Shown here: positions 34,897 to 43,580 of the stretch, piece after piece
Position numbering within the stretch: position 1 is the stretch's first letter
How the letters are laid out: each line of letters starts with the position of its first letter
Source of the DNA: Candidatus Accumulibacter regalis
GTDB taxonomy: Bacteria; Pseudomonadota; Gammaproteobacteria; Burkholderiales; Rhodocyclaceae
Assembly: GCA_000585075.1 (NCBI GenBank)
Contig: JEMY01000044.1
Location: forward strand, 101,446-165,445
Reading direction: 5' to 3'
Length of the DNA: 64,000 nt
The notes under the pieces: model-generated
What the model was told of the DNA's origin: nothing
Databases searched by the model: none
What the model saw: only the letters and a program-made list of their open reading frames with translations
Program-made: the position numbers and the translations under genes

Positions 34897-35191
34897 TTAA
34901 GGCTCTGCGAGAAACGCTCTGCCGCGTTTGTTCGCGCCCGGCCCGGGAGTTTGCCGATAAAGGCGCGAGCGGGCGATCCGCCAGGGAAAGAATCAAGGCA
35001 GCCGGTTCGCTGGCCATTGAACAGCACTCTCGGGAACTGCGGTAACGCAGTGGTCGGGCGGCGAACCATTCGCCCTTCGCTTTTCGCGCTCGGCGTTGAT
35101 CGGAAAGATGACCTGGAGCATCAGGCAACGAAGCCGCCTGGCGGCCTAATTTTTAACGCGAGCATTTCCCCTCTCGCCAAAGGAGAAAGTA

Positions 35192-35851
35192 ATGGACAAG
35201 AGCAAGCTGCGTCTTTTTCACACCACCAAAGAAGTGGAAACGCACTTCGACTCATTTCTGGATACCGTTTCCCAAGGCGGCATCTCGTTCCGCTCCGGTC
35301 TGAACGCCTATCTGGAGTCGGCAGGGAATGGCGACATGGCCGCCAAGCTTAAGCAAATCAACGACCTGGAGCATAAAGGCGACGAGCTGCGTCGGCAGGT
35401 CGAGCATGAACTCTATACCCTGGCGTTGATCCCCGACTTTCGCGGCGACGTGTTGAGTCTGCTGGAGGATCTGGACGGCCTACTCAATGTCATGGAAGAC
35501 ACGATGGGCTCGCTCGACATCGAAAGGCCCGCTTTTCCGCAGGAGCTGCATGCTGACCTCCGGAAACTGGCCGAAAGCGTCGGCATGGCCGTCGAGACTG
35601 CGGTGATGGCGTCCCGGGCTTTCCTGCGGGACATTCAGTCGGTTCGCGACCACCTGCACAAGGTGATGTTCTACGAAAAAGAAGCGGACGGCCAATCGGA
35701 CAAGCTGAAGCGCGCCATCTTCGCTTCTTCCCTGCCACTGGCCGAAAAGTTGCACCTGCGCCGCTTTGTTGACCAAATCGACCATATTGCAGACGAAGCC
35801 GAGGACGTCGCCGACTGGCTGGCGATCTACACCATCAAGCGTTTGGACTAA
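35192..35851 (+). CDS. DUF47/PhoU-like regulator paired with Pit
   Basis: 219 residues, helical, of the TIGR00153/DUF47 family: MDKSKLRLFHTTKEVETHFD start, IKQINDLEHKGDELRRQVEH-like metal helix (KQINDLEHKGDELRRQ), and YEKEADGQSDKLKRAIF with a second acidic cluster. AAAGGAGAAAG precedes the ATG. The gene ends 21 bases before pit; DUF47-pit pairs are common, and the DUF47 partner is thought to regulate the transporter. It is expected to be expressed from sigma54 promoter P2. Confidence 0.92.
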   Translation: MDKSKLRLFHTTKEVETHFDSFLDTVSQGGISFRSGLNAYLESAGNGDMAAKLKQINDLEHKGDELRRQVEHELYTLALIPDFRGDVLSLLEDLDGLLNVMEDTMGSLDIERPAFPQELHADLRKLAESVGMAVETAVMASRAFLRDIQSVRDHLHKVMFYEKEADGQSDKLKRAIFASSLPLAEKLHLRRFVDQIDHIADEAEDVADWLAIYTIKRLD

Positions 35852-35872
35852 GACCAGGGAGACACCCAGACT

Positions 35873-37360
35873 ATGGATCCTACGATATTCCTCTATCTGT
35901 CCAGCGGCTTGTTCCTGGGCTGGTCGCTGGGAGCGAACGATGCTGCCAACGTCTTCGGCACAGCGGTCGCTTCGCGAATGGTCAAGTTCACCACCGCGGC
36001 GATCATCCTGACGATTGGCGTGATTCTCGGTGCAATCGTCAGTGGCGCGGGTGCGGCGCACACCTTGTCGAAACTCGGGTCGATCAACGCGTTGGGTGGC
36101 GCCTTCATGGTCGCCTTTTCCGCTGCCGCGGTCGTCGCCTGGATGACCATCGTCGGTCTGCCGGTGTCGACGACCCAGGCGGTCGTCGGAGCGATCATCG
36201 GCTGGAACCTGTTCACCGGTTCGGTCACCGACTACAGCGTCTTCAAGACCATTTGCGCCACCTGGATTGCCAGCCCGGTGCTCACCGGCTTCTTCAGCTA
36301 CTTCATTTACAAAGGGGTGATGAAGCTGCTCGAGAAATCGCGCATTCACATCATCCGTCTCGATGCCTTGACCCGCATCGGCCTGGTCATCGCCGGCGCG
36401 CTGGGCTCCTACTCGCTGGGCGCCAACAACATCGCCAACGTGATGGGCGTCTTCATTGGCGCCAATCCGTTCCAGGATTTCCACGCCGGCGTGTTCGAGT
36501 TCTCCGGCCTGCAGCAGTTGTTTCTGCTCGGTGGCCTGGCAATTTCGGTGGGCGTCTTCAGCTATGCCAAGAGGGTGATGTTAACCGTGGGAACGTCAAT
36601 TGCCCCGCTGACGCCGGTCGGCGCCTTTGTGGTGATCATCGCCACCTCCCTGGTGCTCTTCCTCTTCGCGTCGGAAGGCCTGGAATATGCCTTGGCGTCG
36701 ATAGGTTTGCCGACGATTCCTCTGGTGCCGGTATCGAGTTCGCAGGCGGTCGTCGGTGGCGTCATCGGCATCGGGCTGATCAAGAACGCTCGCAACATCA
36801 AGTGGAGCGTCGTCGGGCGTATCGTCGTGGCCTGGGTTCAGACGCCGCTCGTGGCGGCGCTGGTTTGCTACGTTTTCCTCTTCTTTCTGCAGAACGTTTT
36901 CGGGCAGACGGTCTACAACCCTTCGCAGTATCGTCTGGCCAAAGACGTACTCGTCCATCGCGGCGATGCCGAGGACGCCAAGGCGCTTGCCGACGTGATT
37001 GGCAAGAGCTTCCCGACCTCGGGCCAGCTGAAGAGCGCCATCGACAAGGCGTTGCCAGATCTCGACGCGAAGACCGTGCTGCAGCTTGTCGACGACTCGC
37101 TGGTCGAAGAAATCACCGTCGATCCGGCCAAATTCAAGGTCCTGGAAAAACTGAACGTGATTGAAGCGGAGCGCCTGGACGCCTTGCGCACGCTGAGCGG
37201 CAAGACCTTCACCTACCGCTGGCAACTGATCGAGGCCCTTGCCAACCAGACGCCGGAGTGGAAGCTCAAGGAAAAAACCGTCCTCAACAAGCCGTACAAC
37301 AAGGAAATCCAGAAGGACCTCGACCTGGTGATGGATGCCTACGTTGCCAAAATGAAGTAG
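35873..37360 (+). CDS. pit: Low-affinity inorganic phosphate transporter Pit
   Basis: 495 residues of the PiT/PHO-4 family with the duplicated signature: LGWSLGANDAANVFGTAVA near residue 20 and SLGANNIANVMGVFIG near 185. GLPVSTTQAVVGAIIGW and VPVSSSQAVVGGVIGIG are the paired SxxQA hairpins. About ten membrane helices end near residue 345 (VCYVFLFFLQNVFG). A ~145-residue hydrophilic tail with no membrane span follows and is absent from short Pit proteins. It carries metal-phosphate in symport with protons, and works in reverse during polyphosphate breakdown in phosphate-accumulating bacteria. Confidence 0.93.
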   Translation: MDPTIFLYLSSGLFLGWSLGANDAANVFGTAVASRMVKFTTAAIILTIGVILGAIVSGAGAAHTLSKLGSINALGGAFMVAFSAAAVVAWMTIVGLPVSTTQAVVGAIIGWNLFTGSVTDYSVFKTICATWIASPVLTGFFSYFIYKGVMKLLEKSRIHIIRLDALTRIGLVIAGALGSYSLGANNIANVMGVFIGANPFQDFHAGVFEFSGLQQLFLLGGLAISVGVFSYAKRVMLTVGTSIAPLTPVGAFVVIIATSLVLFLFASEGLEYALASIGLPTIPLVPVSSSQAVVGGVIGIGLIKNARNIKWSVVGRIVVAWVQTPLVAALVCYVFLFFLQNVFGQTVYNPSQYRLAKDVLVHRGDAEDAKALADVIGKSFPTSGQLKSAIDKALPDLDAKTVLQLVDDSLVEEITVDPAKFKVLEKLNVIEAERLDALRTLSGKTFTYRWQLIEALANQTPEWKLKEKTVLNKPYNKEIQKDLDLVMDAYVAKMK

Positions 37361-37383
37361 ATGGCGTTGGCGGACAAGAGAAA

Positions 37384-38169
37384 ATGAGCGGTCTTGCCGT
37401 GGTGCCTGCCGTCACGCCAGTCAATCGGCAGACGGCGGTCGGGAATAAGCCAGCACTGGCGGGGCTTGCCGTGCTTGCGCGCGACGGCGTGACCTCGCTG
37501 CTGTCCCCGGAGTGGTGCGCGCCGGTCGCCTGGAGTCACGAAGGGTACCGCTACGACGTGCCTGAAGCGCCGGACGAGTCGCCGGAGCGCAGGCGCCAAC
37601 GTGAAACCGCCCGGCAGCTGGTGCGGCGCTCGCGGCAGAACGGTTTGCCCTTCTCTTTCGTTTCTGTCGCTGGCGGTTACGGCCACCTGCCGTGGCTTCC
37701 GCATGCGTTGGCTAGCGAAGGCGAAACCTTTCTGCTCGAGCGGCATCCGGATCACGCCGTCTATCTCGACGATCCGACGCTGGCCGTTGCGGCTGCCCGC
37801 TTGCCGATGGTGCGCGCGTCGCTGCGCTTGCGCACCAGCGCAGCACCCACGTCGCTGATCGCCTGGACGTCCGTTCAACCGGCGGCGCAATGGCGCCGGC
37901 TGTTGATCGCGGATGCAGGGGAGGGCAGGTGCAAGCTGCGGGCCGATTATCTGACCGGGCGAGTCTGGGTCTGGGACGGAAAATCGCCTTCAGCTTGCTG
38001 CTGGCACCTCCTCGTGTGCAGGGAGATGGATGGCGAGACGCTCAGGTTCTGCTTGTCCAATGCCAGGCCTGACGCCTCCTTGCGTGATCTGGCAGAAATG
38101 CGGGCGCAGGCGATTTCGCCGAACGCTGTCGCGACCGGGTCAAGAGCACGTGTCAACTGGCTGTGGTGA
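37384..38169 (+). pseudogene. Degenerate transposase fragment (IS701-like)
   Basis: The middle part resembles the catalytic region of DDE transposases of the IS701 type: FSFVSVAGGYGHLPWLPHAL around the expected D-G-Y-G, LLERHPDHAVYLDD, and VWDGKSPSACCWHLLVCREM before a CLSNARPD step. The first expected catalytic Asp is replaced (VAGGYG rather than DxGYG) and the C-terminal third is missing, with the frame ending at RARVNWLW. It lies just after pit and ahead of the IS21 insertion. A functional transposase is unlikely. Family assignment is from motif resemblance only. Confidence 0.55.
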
Positions 38170-38970
38170 TCACCAAGAGCATGTTTTTTGCGTTTCCCGG
38201 GGAGCGTCCTTCGGCGTTGCCGTAGTGCCTGCTGGCGATCGATCGTCGCTTGCTAAGGACACGGACTTGTCTTGCGACCATCCTCGGTTTGCTGGCCGGG
38301 TGATGACCTATTTTGCGATCGCCTAAACGGTCGACCACGCCCTGCTGGTGACGGAAGCTAAGCGCTTGCCAAGGCGCTGGCGTTACGGCTGCGCTATTCC
38401 GACAAGGAACCGATGGCCATGCAGGACTAGCTGCCGTCGGGTGAGCAGTAGAGAGTTCACCTGCCGCAGGTGCTGCGTCGCTGTGTGCCGGGGCGCATCC
38501 TTAATTGTCCTCCACCGCGCGGGCGCAGGGGCGCCAGCCAGTCGCCGGCGGGGCGGCGGGGCGGCGGGCACGCCGGGGATGGCGGAACGAGCTTAAGCAA
38601 AATGCATGGTGGCGGCCGCGTCCGGCAACGCGCCTGTCCTGCGGAAATCCACAATGGCTGTTGCCACGCTGTTCGGTCAGAATCCGCCAGGAAACATAGG
38701 GGGCCAAGCACATCTGCCTTGTCGAGCAAGCTCTTCTTTCCCTTGCGGGCAGCCGCCGGCAAGGGCTTGCGGCGACGCCTTCGAGAGCGGTGGAAAAGTT
38801 GCCTTCCGTCGGGCTGAGCGCCGCAGCCGGCGTCGAGTGACGATTTTCAGGCCACCGGTGCTTGCCTTCGCGCCAGCGAACTGATTATCCTTTGCGCCGC
38901 AAGCACCAGCGCTTGTGGTACTGAAGAACGAGATATTCACACGCAGTAACTTTCCTTAGGAGGAGATCGC
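38170..38970. other. Non-coding stretch, 801 bp, upstream of the interrupted dctP
   Basis: No credible gene was found. It includes a G-rich, repeat-like segment (about 38515-38580) and a copy of GCGGAAATCCACAAT at 38641-38655 that resembles the motif ahead of the two other dctP genes, though 330 bases from this start instead of ~102. It probably mixes transposon debris with the original dctP promoter region. Confidence 0.45.
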
Positions 38971-39068
38971 ATGAAGCATATGAAGAAGATCAGCGTCGCC
39001 CTGACAGCCCTTGCCATGGCTTTTGCCGCCACGTCTGCATTGGCGAAATGTGAAAAGGGTGAAGTTGT
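38971..39068 (+). pseudogene. dctP: 5' fragment of dctP, interrupted by the IS21 element
   Basis: TAGGAGGAG precedes ATG 38971. The fragment encodes a signal peptide (MKHMKKISVALTALAMAFAA, cleavage after ALA) and the first mature residues KCEKGEVV. It runs into the insertion element and stops at a TGA (39079). Joined to 42500-43400 after removing the element and one target copy, the frame is continuous: 98 + 901 = 999 bases, 332 codons plus stop, the usual DctP length. The mature start CxxGEVVAKLSHVT is also what the family shows. Confidence 0.9.
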
Positions 39069-39109
39069 TGTTAGCGGCTGAGTCGACCCGCAGAAATCTG
39101 GCGTCGACG
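39069..39109 (+). repeat. Left terminal inverted repeat of the IS21 element
   Basis: Starts TGTTAGCGG and includes AGAAATCTGGCGTC at offset 24-37. It is flanked on the left by the target copy GTTGT (39064-39068). Confidence 0.85.
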
Positions 39110-39176
39110 TGATCGGTGTGACGTGAACGAAACAGGGGCCCGGCGGGCCCCTGCGTCTTGATGGTGTTGGGTTGGT

Positions 39177-39389
39177 TTAGAACGGCGGATCGGTGGTTTC
39201 GACGTTGCGGTCGGTCACCCGCAGCTCGCGGAAGCGGGTCTGCAAAGCGACCTCGTAGTGCGCCCAGATACGATTGCGTAAATCATCAAGCAACTCGATG
39301 ACCGCCAGCGCCTGATCCGGCGACCAGCGAGAGTCGATGAGCAAGTCGAGGCCGTCCTGCAAACCGGAAGGTGGATGATAGGGCTTCAC
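39177..39389 (-). CDS. IS21-associated small ORF, 70 aa
   Basis: A GTG start at 39389 overlaps the istB stop (GTGA). The product begins VKPYHPPSGLQDGLDLLIDS and continues with a helical QALAVIELLDDLRNRIWAHY. This small ORF recurs behind istB in one branch of IS21 elements. Its role in transposition is unknown. Confidence 0.75.
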   Translation of the reverse strand: MKPYHPPSGLQDGLDLLIDSRWSPDQALAVIELLDDLRNRIWAHYEVALQTRFRELRVTDRNVETTDPPF

Positions 39390-40138
39390 GTTGCCGCCTT
39401 CGCCGAGCGCTTCCTGGATCTGGCGGCTGCCTGTTCCTGTGCCTCCTTGCGCCGGTAGGAGTCCCCCTTGATGGCGAGAATCTCGGCGTGATGGACTAGG
39501 CGGTCGATCATCGCCACCACGCAGCTGGCGTTGGGAAACACCTCCGACCATTCCGAGAACGACTTGTTGGTGGTGATCAAAGTGCTCTTCTTCTCGTGAC
39601 GCCGATTGATCAACTCGAAGAGCAAGTCCGCGTGACGGTTCGAGTAAGACAGGTAGCCGACCTCGTCGATGACGAGAAGATCGGGCGCCGCATAGCGACG
39701 TAGCCGATAGCGCAGCGCCGAGTCACTGTCCAGGCCGGCCAGATCGCCGAGCAACTGTCCGGCGGTGGCAAACAACACCGTGCGCCCCTCCAGGACCGCC
39801 TGATGCGCAATGTTCTGAGCGATCATCGTCTTGCCCAGGCCACTGCTGCCGACCAGGAGGACGTTGGTCGTCGCCTGCAGGAAGTCCAGGGTCATCAGTT
39901 CGGCGATCGCGCGCTGATCGCATTGCTGCGGCCAGGCCCAGTCGAAATCGGCCAGCGGCTTGAAGCGTCCGATATGGGCGCAGCGCAGCCGTCGTTCGAG
40001 CGAGCGGCGCGCACGCTCGCCTTCCTCCCAAGAGAGCAAAGGATCCAGCCAGGGCTGCTCGGCACACTCGGCCCAGTGCGCGAGGAGGCCGTGCAACTGC
40101 AAAGCGGCCGCGCGTCGGCGGCGGGCATCATTCGTCAT
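39386..40138 (-). CDS. istB: IS21 transposition helper ATPase IstB
   Basis: 250 residues of the IstB/DnaC-like AAA+ family: Walker A GSSGLGKTMIAQ, Walker B LLVIDEVGYL, sensor region STLITTNKSFSEW, and a final arginine-finger-type RLVHHAEILAIKGDSYR. It assembles on target DNA and activates IstA. It overlaps istA by 11 bases, as usual. Confidence 0.96.
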   Translation of the reverse strand: MTNDARRRRAAALQLHGLLAHWAECAEQPWLDPLLSWEEGERARRSLERRLRCAHIGRFKPLADFDWAWPQQCDQRAIAELMTLDFLQATTNVLLVGSSGLGKTMIAQNIAHQAVLEGRTVLFATAGQLLGDLAGLDSDSALRYRLRRYAAPDLLVIDEVGYLSYSNRHADLLFELINRRHEKKSTLITTNKSFSEWSEVFPNASCVVAMIDRLVHHAEILAIKGDSYRRKEAQEQAAARSRKRSAKAAT

Positions 40139-41627
40139 CCGGCGTCCCTTCCATCAACTGGTCGTAGTCATCGAGCCTGTGCGGGCGCACCGGGACATCG
40201 CGCCGTTTCACATGCTCCGGCAAAGGCACCGCCAACGGCGGCGGTTCCGCCTTCGCCTGCCGGCGCTTCTCCAAGGCCAGACGAACCGCATTGGGATGCG
40301 GCACGCCGCGCCCCAGCGCGTCGGCAATCGCCACCGTCAGTTCGGCCACGCCGTAAGCTTCCAGCAGCTCGGTCAGCGCGCGCACCGTGCGTCCCAGCGG
40401 TTCGCCGCGTTCGACCGCTTGCGTCAGCAGCTCACGGCTTGTCGGCACCGCCTGCACCAGATGATCGGTGCCGCGATGCGCGGCGGCTTGATGCTTATGC
40501 GCGACCAGGGTCGCGATGTGCTCGGGGATTTCGATCTGTTGCCGGCGGTCATAACTGCGCCGATGGGTGGCGACCACGGTCTGGCCATCGAGGACGCGTA
40601 CCTGATCCAGGCTGGCGACGACGCTGAGCGTGCGCGCCACGCAGGTATGCGGGATCGAGTAGTCATTCAGGTCGAAGCGCACGTACGGCGTCTTGCCGGC
40701 GCAGACGGCCTTGACCTCGTCGGTCGGGAAGGCGTTCCCGGGTAGCGTCAGCAGGCGCGTTCGCTCCTGCTCGAAAGCCTCATGCACCGTCAGCGCCTCG
40801 TCCTCCGGGCAGCGCCGCTCCCCGGCAGGCCCGATGACCCAGGCGTCGGCCTGTGCATTCAAATCGTCCACATCCGTGAAGCGGCGGCCGGCGAAGAACG
40901 CATCGCGGATAAAACGCACGGCCCTTTCCACGCGGCCTTTCTCATTCCCCCGCGCCACTGCCACGGGGCGCGGCTCGAAGCGGTAGTGACCGGACAGGGC
41001 CAGCAGTGTCGGGTGAAAGCGGATCACCGAGCCCTGGCGCTCAAGGACCGCGCTCTTGAGATTGTCGTACAGGGCGACCCGCGGGCAGCCGCCCCAGGCG
41101 GTCAGCGCGCCGACATGGCCCCGCAGGAAGTTCTCCATGTGGGCGCCGAGGTAGAAGCGCAGGAAGATCTGCCGCGACCAGGAGAGGACGGCGACGAAGG
41201 CCATCAGGGGCCGGCGTGCCCGACCGATCTCCAGGTGGCCGAAGTGACCCCAGTCGACCTGCATCTGTTCGCCCGGCAAGGTGCGCAGCCGTAGATAGGC
41301 TTCGGCTTTCGGCCGCGGTCGGTGGCGGGCGATCAGGTGCCGGAAGTGATCCGGGCGCCCCGGATAACCGCGGCCCTTGACCATGTCGTACACGCGGGAG
41401 GCACGTAGGCGCGGAAACTGCGTCAAGGTATCGAGGATGAACGGCAGATAAGGATCGATCACCGAGGGCCGGCGAACCGGTCCGAGTGCCGGCAAGCCGG
41501 CTTGGGCGAGCACGCGGGCGACGCTGTCGCGATGCACTTGCAGTTGGGTCGCGATGGTGCCGATACGCCAGCGTTCGGCGTGGTAATAACGCAGGATCTG
41601 CGCTTCAATCTCGGGGCTGAGAGCCAT
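40128..41627 (-). CDS. istA: IS21 transposase IstA
   Basis: 499 residues. An N-terminal helix-turn-helix (ERWRIGTIATQLQVHRDSVA) is followed by the DDE integrase core: QVDWGHFG (first Asp), ALYDNLKSAVL (second Asp) and NEKGRVERAVRFIRD (Glu). A C-terminal beta-barrel/DNA-binding tail follows. Full length and intact catalytic residues indicate an active enzyme. Confidence 0.95.
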   Translation of the reverse strand: MALSPEIEAQILRYYHAERWRIGTIATQLQVHRDSVARVLAQAGLPALGPVRRPSVIDPYLPFILDTLTQFPRLRASRVYDMVKGRGYPGRPDHFRHLIARHRPRPKAEAYLRLRTLPGEQMQVDWGHFGHLEIGRARRPLMAFVAVLSWSRQIFLRFYLGAHMENFLRGHVGALTAWGGCPRVALYDNLKSAVLERQGSVIRFHPTLLALSGHYRFEPRPVAVARGNEKGRVERAVRFIRDAFFAGRRFTDVDDLNAQADAWVIGPAGERRCPEDEALTVHEAFEQERTRLLTLPGNAFPTDEVKAVCAGKTPYVRFDLNDYSIPHTCVARTLSVVASLDQVRVLDGQTVVATHRRSYDRRQQIEIPEHIATLVAHKHQAAAHRGTDHLVQAVPTSRELLTQAVERGEPLGRTVRALTELLEAYGVAELTVAIADALGRGVPHPNAVRLALEKRRQAKAEPPPLAVPLPEHVKRRDVPVRPHRLDDYDQLMEGTPDDE

Positions 41628-42024
41628 GTCTTCTCCGGTCGGGTGGGTGACGGCGAATCCGACGCTGCAAAAAGTCCTGGCGCACCCCGTCCGGCAAGGG
41701 ACGATGACAACGACAGCAGTGCCTTGGCAGAGGTGCGACCGGCAACGTCGGTTCGCAGGAGAGTTGAACAGGGGTGGCCCTGGGTGGGGAACCCTGATGC
41801 GTCACTTTCTGCTGCCGGCCCCGGTAACGGCGCTGGCGTTCGGCATGGGCGTGACGGCCGCGCAAGCTGTCTTGATAGCGGCCACCCGAGGCACGGACAG
41901 CCTGTCGGCGGGCCTGGTCGGCACAGCGCGCGGTGCAGTAGCGGTGGCCACGATCACAGTGGCTGCAAATGAGCACGGCTGTGCGGCAAGCGGCGCACAG
42001 GTAGCGTCTTCCAGAAAGATCCAT
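41605..42024 (-). CDS. IS21-associated zinc-finger-like protein
   Basis: 139 residues starting MDLSGRRYLCAACRTAVLIC. Cysteine pairs CAAC, CSHCDRGHRYC and a later CCRCHRPL suggest zinc binding. The basic middle (HAERQRRYRGRQQKVTHQG) is typical of a protein encoded ahead of istA in this IS21 branch. It overlaps istA by 23 bases. Confidence 0.75.
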   Translation of the reverse strand: MDLSGRRYLCAACRTAVLICSHCDRGHRYCTARCADQARRQAVRASGGRYQDSLRGRHAHAERQRRYRGRQQKVTHQGSPPRATPVQLSCEPTLPVAPLPRHCCRCHRPLPDGVRQDFLQRRIRRHPPDRRRHGSQPRD

Positions 42025-42453
42025 TGGCCGTCCCGGCCAATGGGAATCTGACGGCGAGCTGCGCTTCGTGAAATACTAGGCAGGCAACGTCGCCGCTATG
42101 GGGGCTACGGGGCGCGGCATCGGGTCTGGCTTGGCGGTTGGGACCGATGTCGCGCCTGCCTTTCCACCGGCCGCCGGGCTTTCTACCGCATCGGCCACAC
42201 GAACGCTACTGCCGCGCCGCTCATGCCGGGCCGCAGCTCACCTCCCGCTCAAACCCCGGGAAGTCGATACCCGACGGCGCTCAGCGATTCCTGGTTGCCC
42301 ATTCCTGCCGCGCTTCGCTTGCCAGACGACGGGTTGCTGCGCAACCCGTCCGCCGGGAGCCTAGCCGGCGGCAAACCGGAAAACCAGCATATTCATGCTT
42401 GGCTGAAAGTCAAAAACCAAAGCAAACCAACGGCTCTTCCCACTTCATCAGGC
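42025..42453. other. Leader region of the IS21 element
   Basis: About 430 bases between the zinc-finger ORF and the right terminal repeat with no supported gene. A palindromic CATTGGCCGTCCCGGCCAATG at 42023-42043 overlaps the zinc-finger start codon and could regulate the element's transcript. The plus-strand frame crosses it into dctP without a ribosome site or signal peptide. Confidence 0.5.
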
Positions 42454-42494
42454 CGTGGACGCCAGATTTCTACGGAAAGGCGACACCGTTAACA
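42454..42494 (-). repeat. Right terminal inverted repeat of the IS21 element
   Basis: Read inward on the minus strand it starts TGTTAACGG and has AGAAATCTGGCGTC at the same offset as the left end. It is flanked by the target copy GTTGT (42495-42499). Confidence 0.85.
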
Positions 42495-42499
42495 GTTGT

Positions 42500-43400
42500 T
42501 GCCAAACTCAGCCACGTGACGGGTGGATCGACGCATCCCAAGGTGGTCGCGTCCAACCGCCTGGCAGAACGTGTCAACAAGGAAATGAAGGGCAAGCTGT
42601 GCATCGAGGTATATCCCAACAGCACCTTGTTTGGCGACAGCAAGGAGCTGGAGGCGCTGCTGGTCGGTGACGTGCAGTTGCTGGCCCCCTCGCTGTCGAA
42701 GTTCGGGTCCTACACCCCGAAACTTGGCGTCTTCGATCTGCCCTTCATCTTTGTTGATATTGACCAGGCGATCCGCTTCACCAACTCGCCCGAGGGCAAG
42801 AAGCTTCTCAAGTCGATGGAGGGTGTCGGCTTCGTCGGGCTCGGGTACTGGATGTCGGGCATGAAGTATTTCTCGGCGAACAAGCCGCTGATCGCGCCAA
42901 CCGACGCCAAAGGCATGAAGTTCCGCGTGCAGACCTCTGACGTGGCCAAGGCGATGATCGAAGCGATGGGTGCCTCGCCACAGCCAATGGCCTTCGCCGA
43001 AGTCTATGGCGCGCTGCAGACCGGTGTTGTCGACGGTCAGGAAAACACTTGGTCGAACATCTATACGCAGAAGTTCTTCGAGGTTCAGAACAGCACGACG
43101 GAAACCAACCATCAGCTGCTGGCTTATATGTTGATGACTTCCGCGGAATGGCTCAACAGCCTGAAACCGGCTGTTCGCGACCAGTTCCTGAAGATCGTCG
43201 ACGAGGTCTCCAACGAAACCAACCAGCAAGTCAAGGCGGACGAAGCGGCCAACCGCGAGAACATCATCAAGGCCGGCGGAAAGGTCAACAAGCTGACTCC
43301 CGAGCAACGCAAGAAGTGGGTGGAGGCTATGACGCCGGTGTGGAAGAAGTTCGAGAAAGAGATTGGTGCAGACACAATCAAGGCTGCGGCCGGCTCATAA
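42500..43400 (+). pseudogene. dctP: 3' fragment of dctP (TRAP substrate-binding protein), separated by the IS21 element
   Basis: This encodes nearly the whole mature DctP: AKLSHVTGGSTHPKVVASNR, CIEVYPNSTLFGDSKELEAL, the conserved Arg segment KGMKFRVQTSDVAKAM and ALQTGVVDGQENTWSNIYTQ. The signal peptide lies 3.4 kb upstream on the other side of the element. The open frame extends back into the element to ATG 42138, but any product from there would lack a signal peptide. Export, and hence transport through this TRAP system, should be lost unless another DctP serves it. Confidence 0.9.
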
Positions 43401-43411
43401 CTCGCCAGATC

Positions 43412-43442
43412 GAAAAGGGCCAGTCTCAATCTGGCCCTTTTC
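43412..43442 (+). terminator. Intrinsic terminator between dctP and dctQ
   Basis: GAAAAGGGCCAG and CTGGCCCTTTTC form a perfect 12-bp stem around a 7-base loop, with a built-in T-run. Such an element lets the binding protein be made in excess over the permease. Confidence 0.8.
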
Positions 43443-43580
43443 GTTGAGCCCGCGATAACAATCGTCGTCAATCGCAGCGCTGGTTTCACCGGGTTATTCG
43501 CTCGGCGCGGCAGTGTCGAGCAGGCTCGAATCGTTTCGACTGATGGTTATTTTCTTGGAACATGAGTGGGGGTGTTTGCC

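Larger units (their letters stand above)
39069..42494 (-). mobile_element. Complete IS21-family insertion sequence, 3426 bp
   Basis: Both ends begin TGTTA and form imperfect 41-bp inverted repeats (30 of 41 positions match, including AGAAATCTGGCGTC at the same offset). The target sequence GTTGT is duplicated on each side. Inside are four minus-strand genes: a zinc-finger-like ORF, istA, istB and a short ORF. The genes and both ends are intact, so the element may still move. It interrupts dctP of a TRAP transporter. Confidence 0.92.

Noticed and set aside
38971-39126. Short secreted peptide with in-frame TGA that might be selenocysteine, given selD nearby
   Set aside because: The TGA lies inside the IS21 terminal repeat, and the upstream part is the dctP signal peptide; removal of the element restores dctP.
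43566-43580. GTG start for the first dctQ
   Set aside because: ATG 43581 has a G-rich ribosome site at normal spacing; the GTG would overlap that site.
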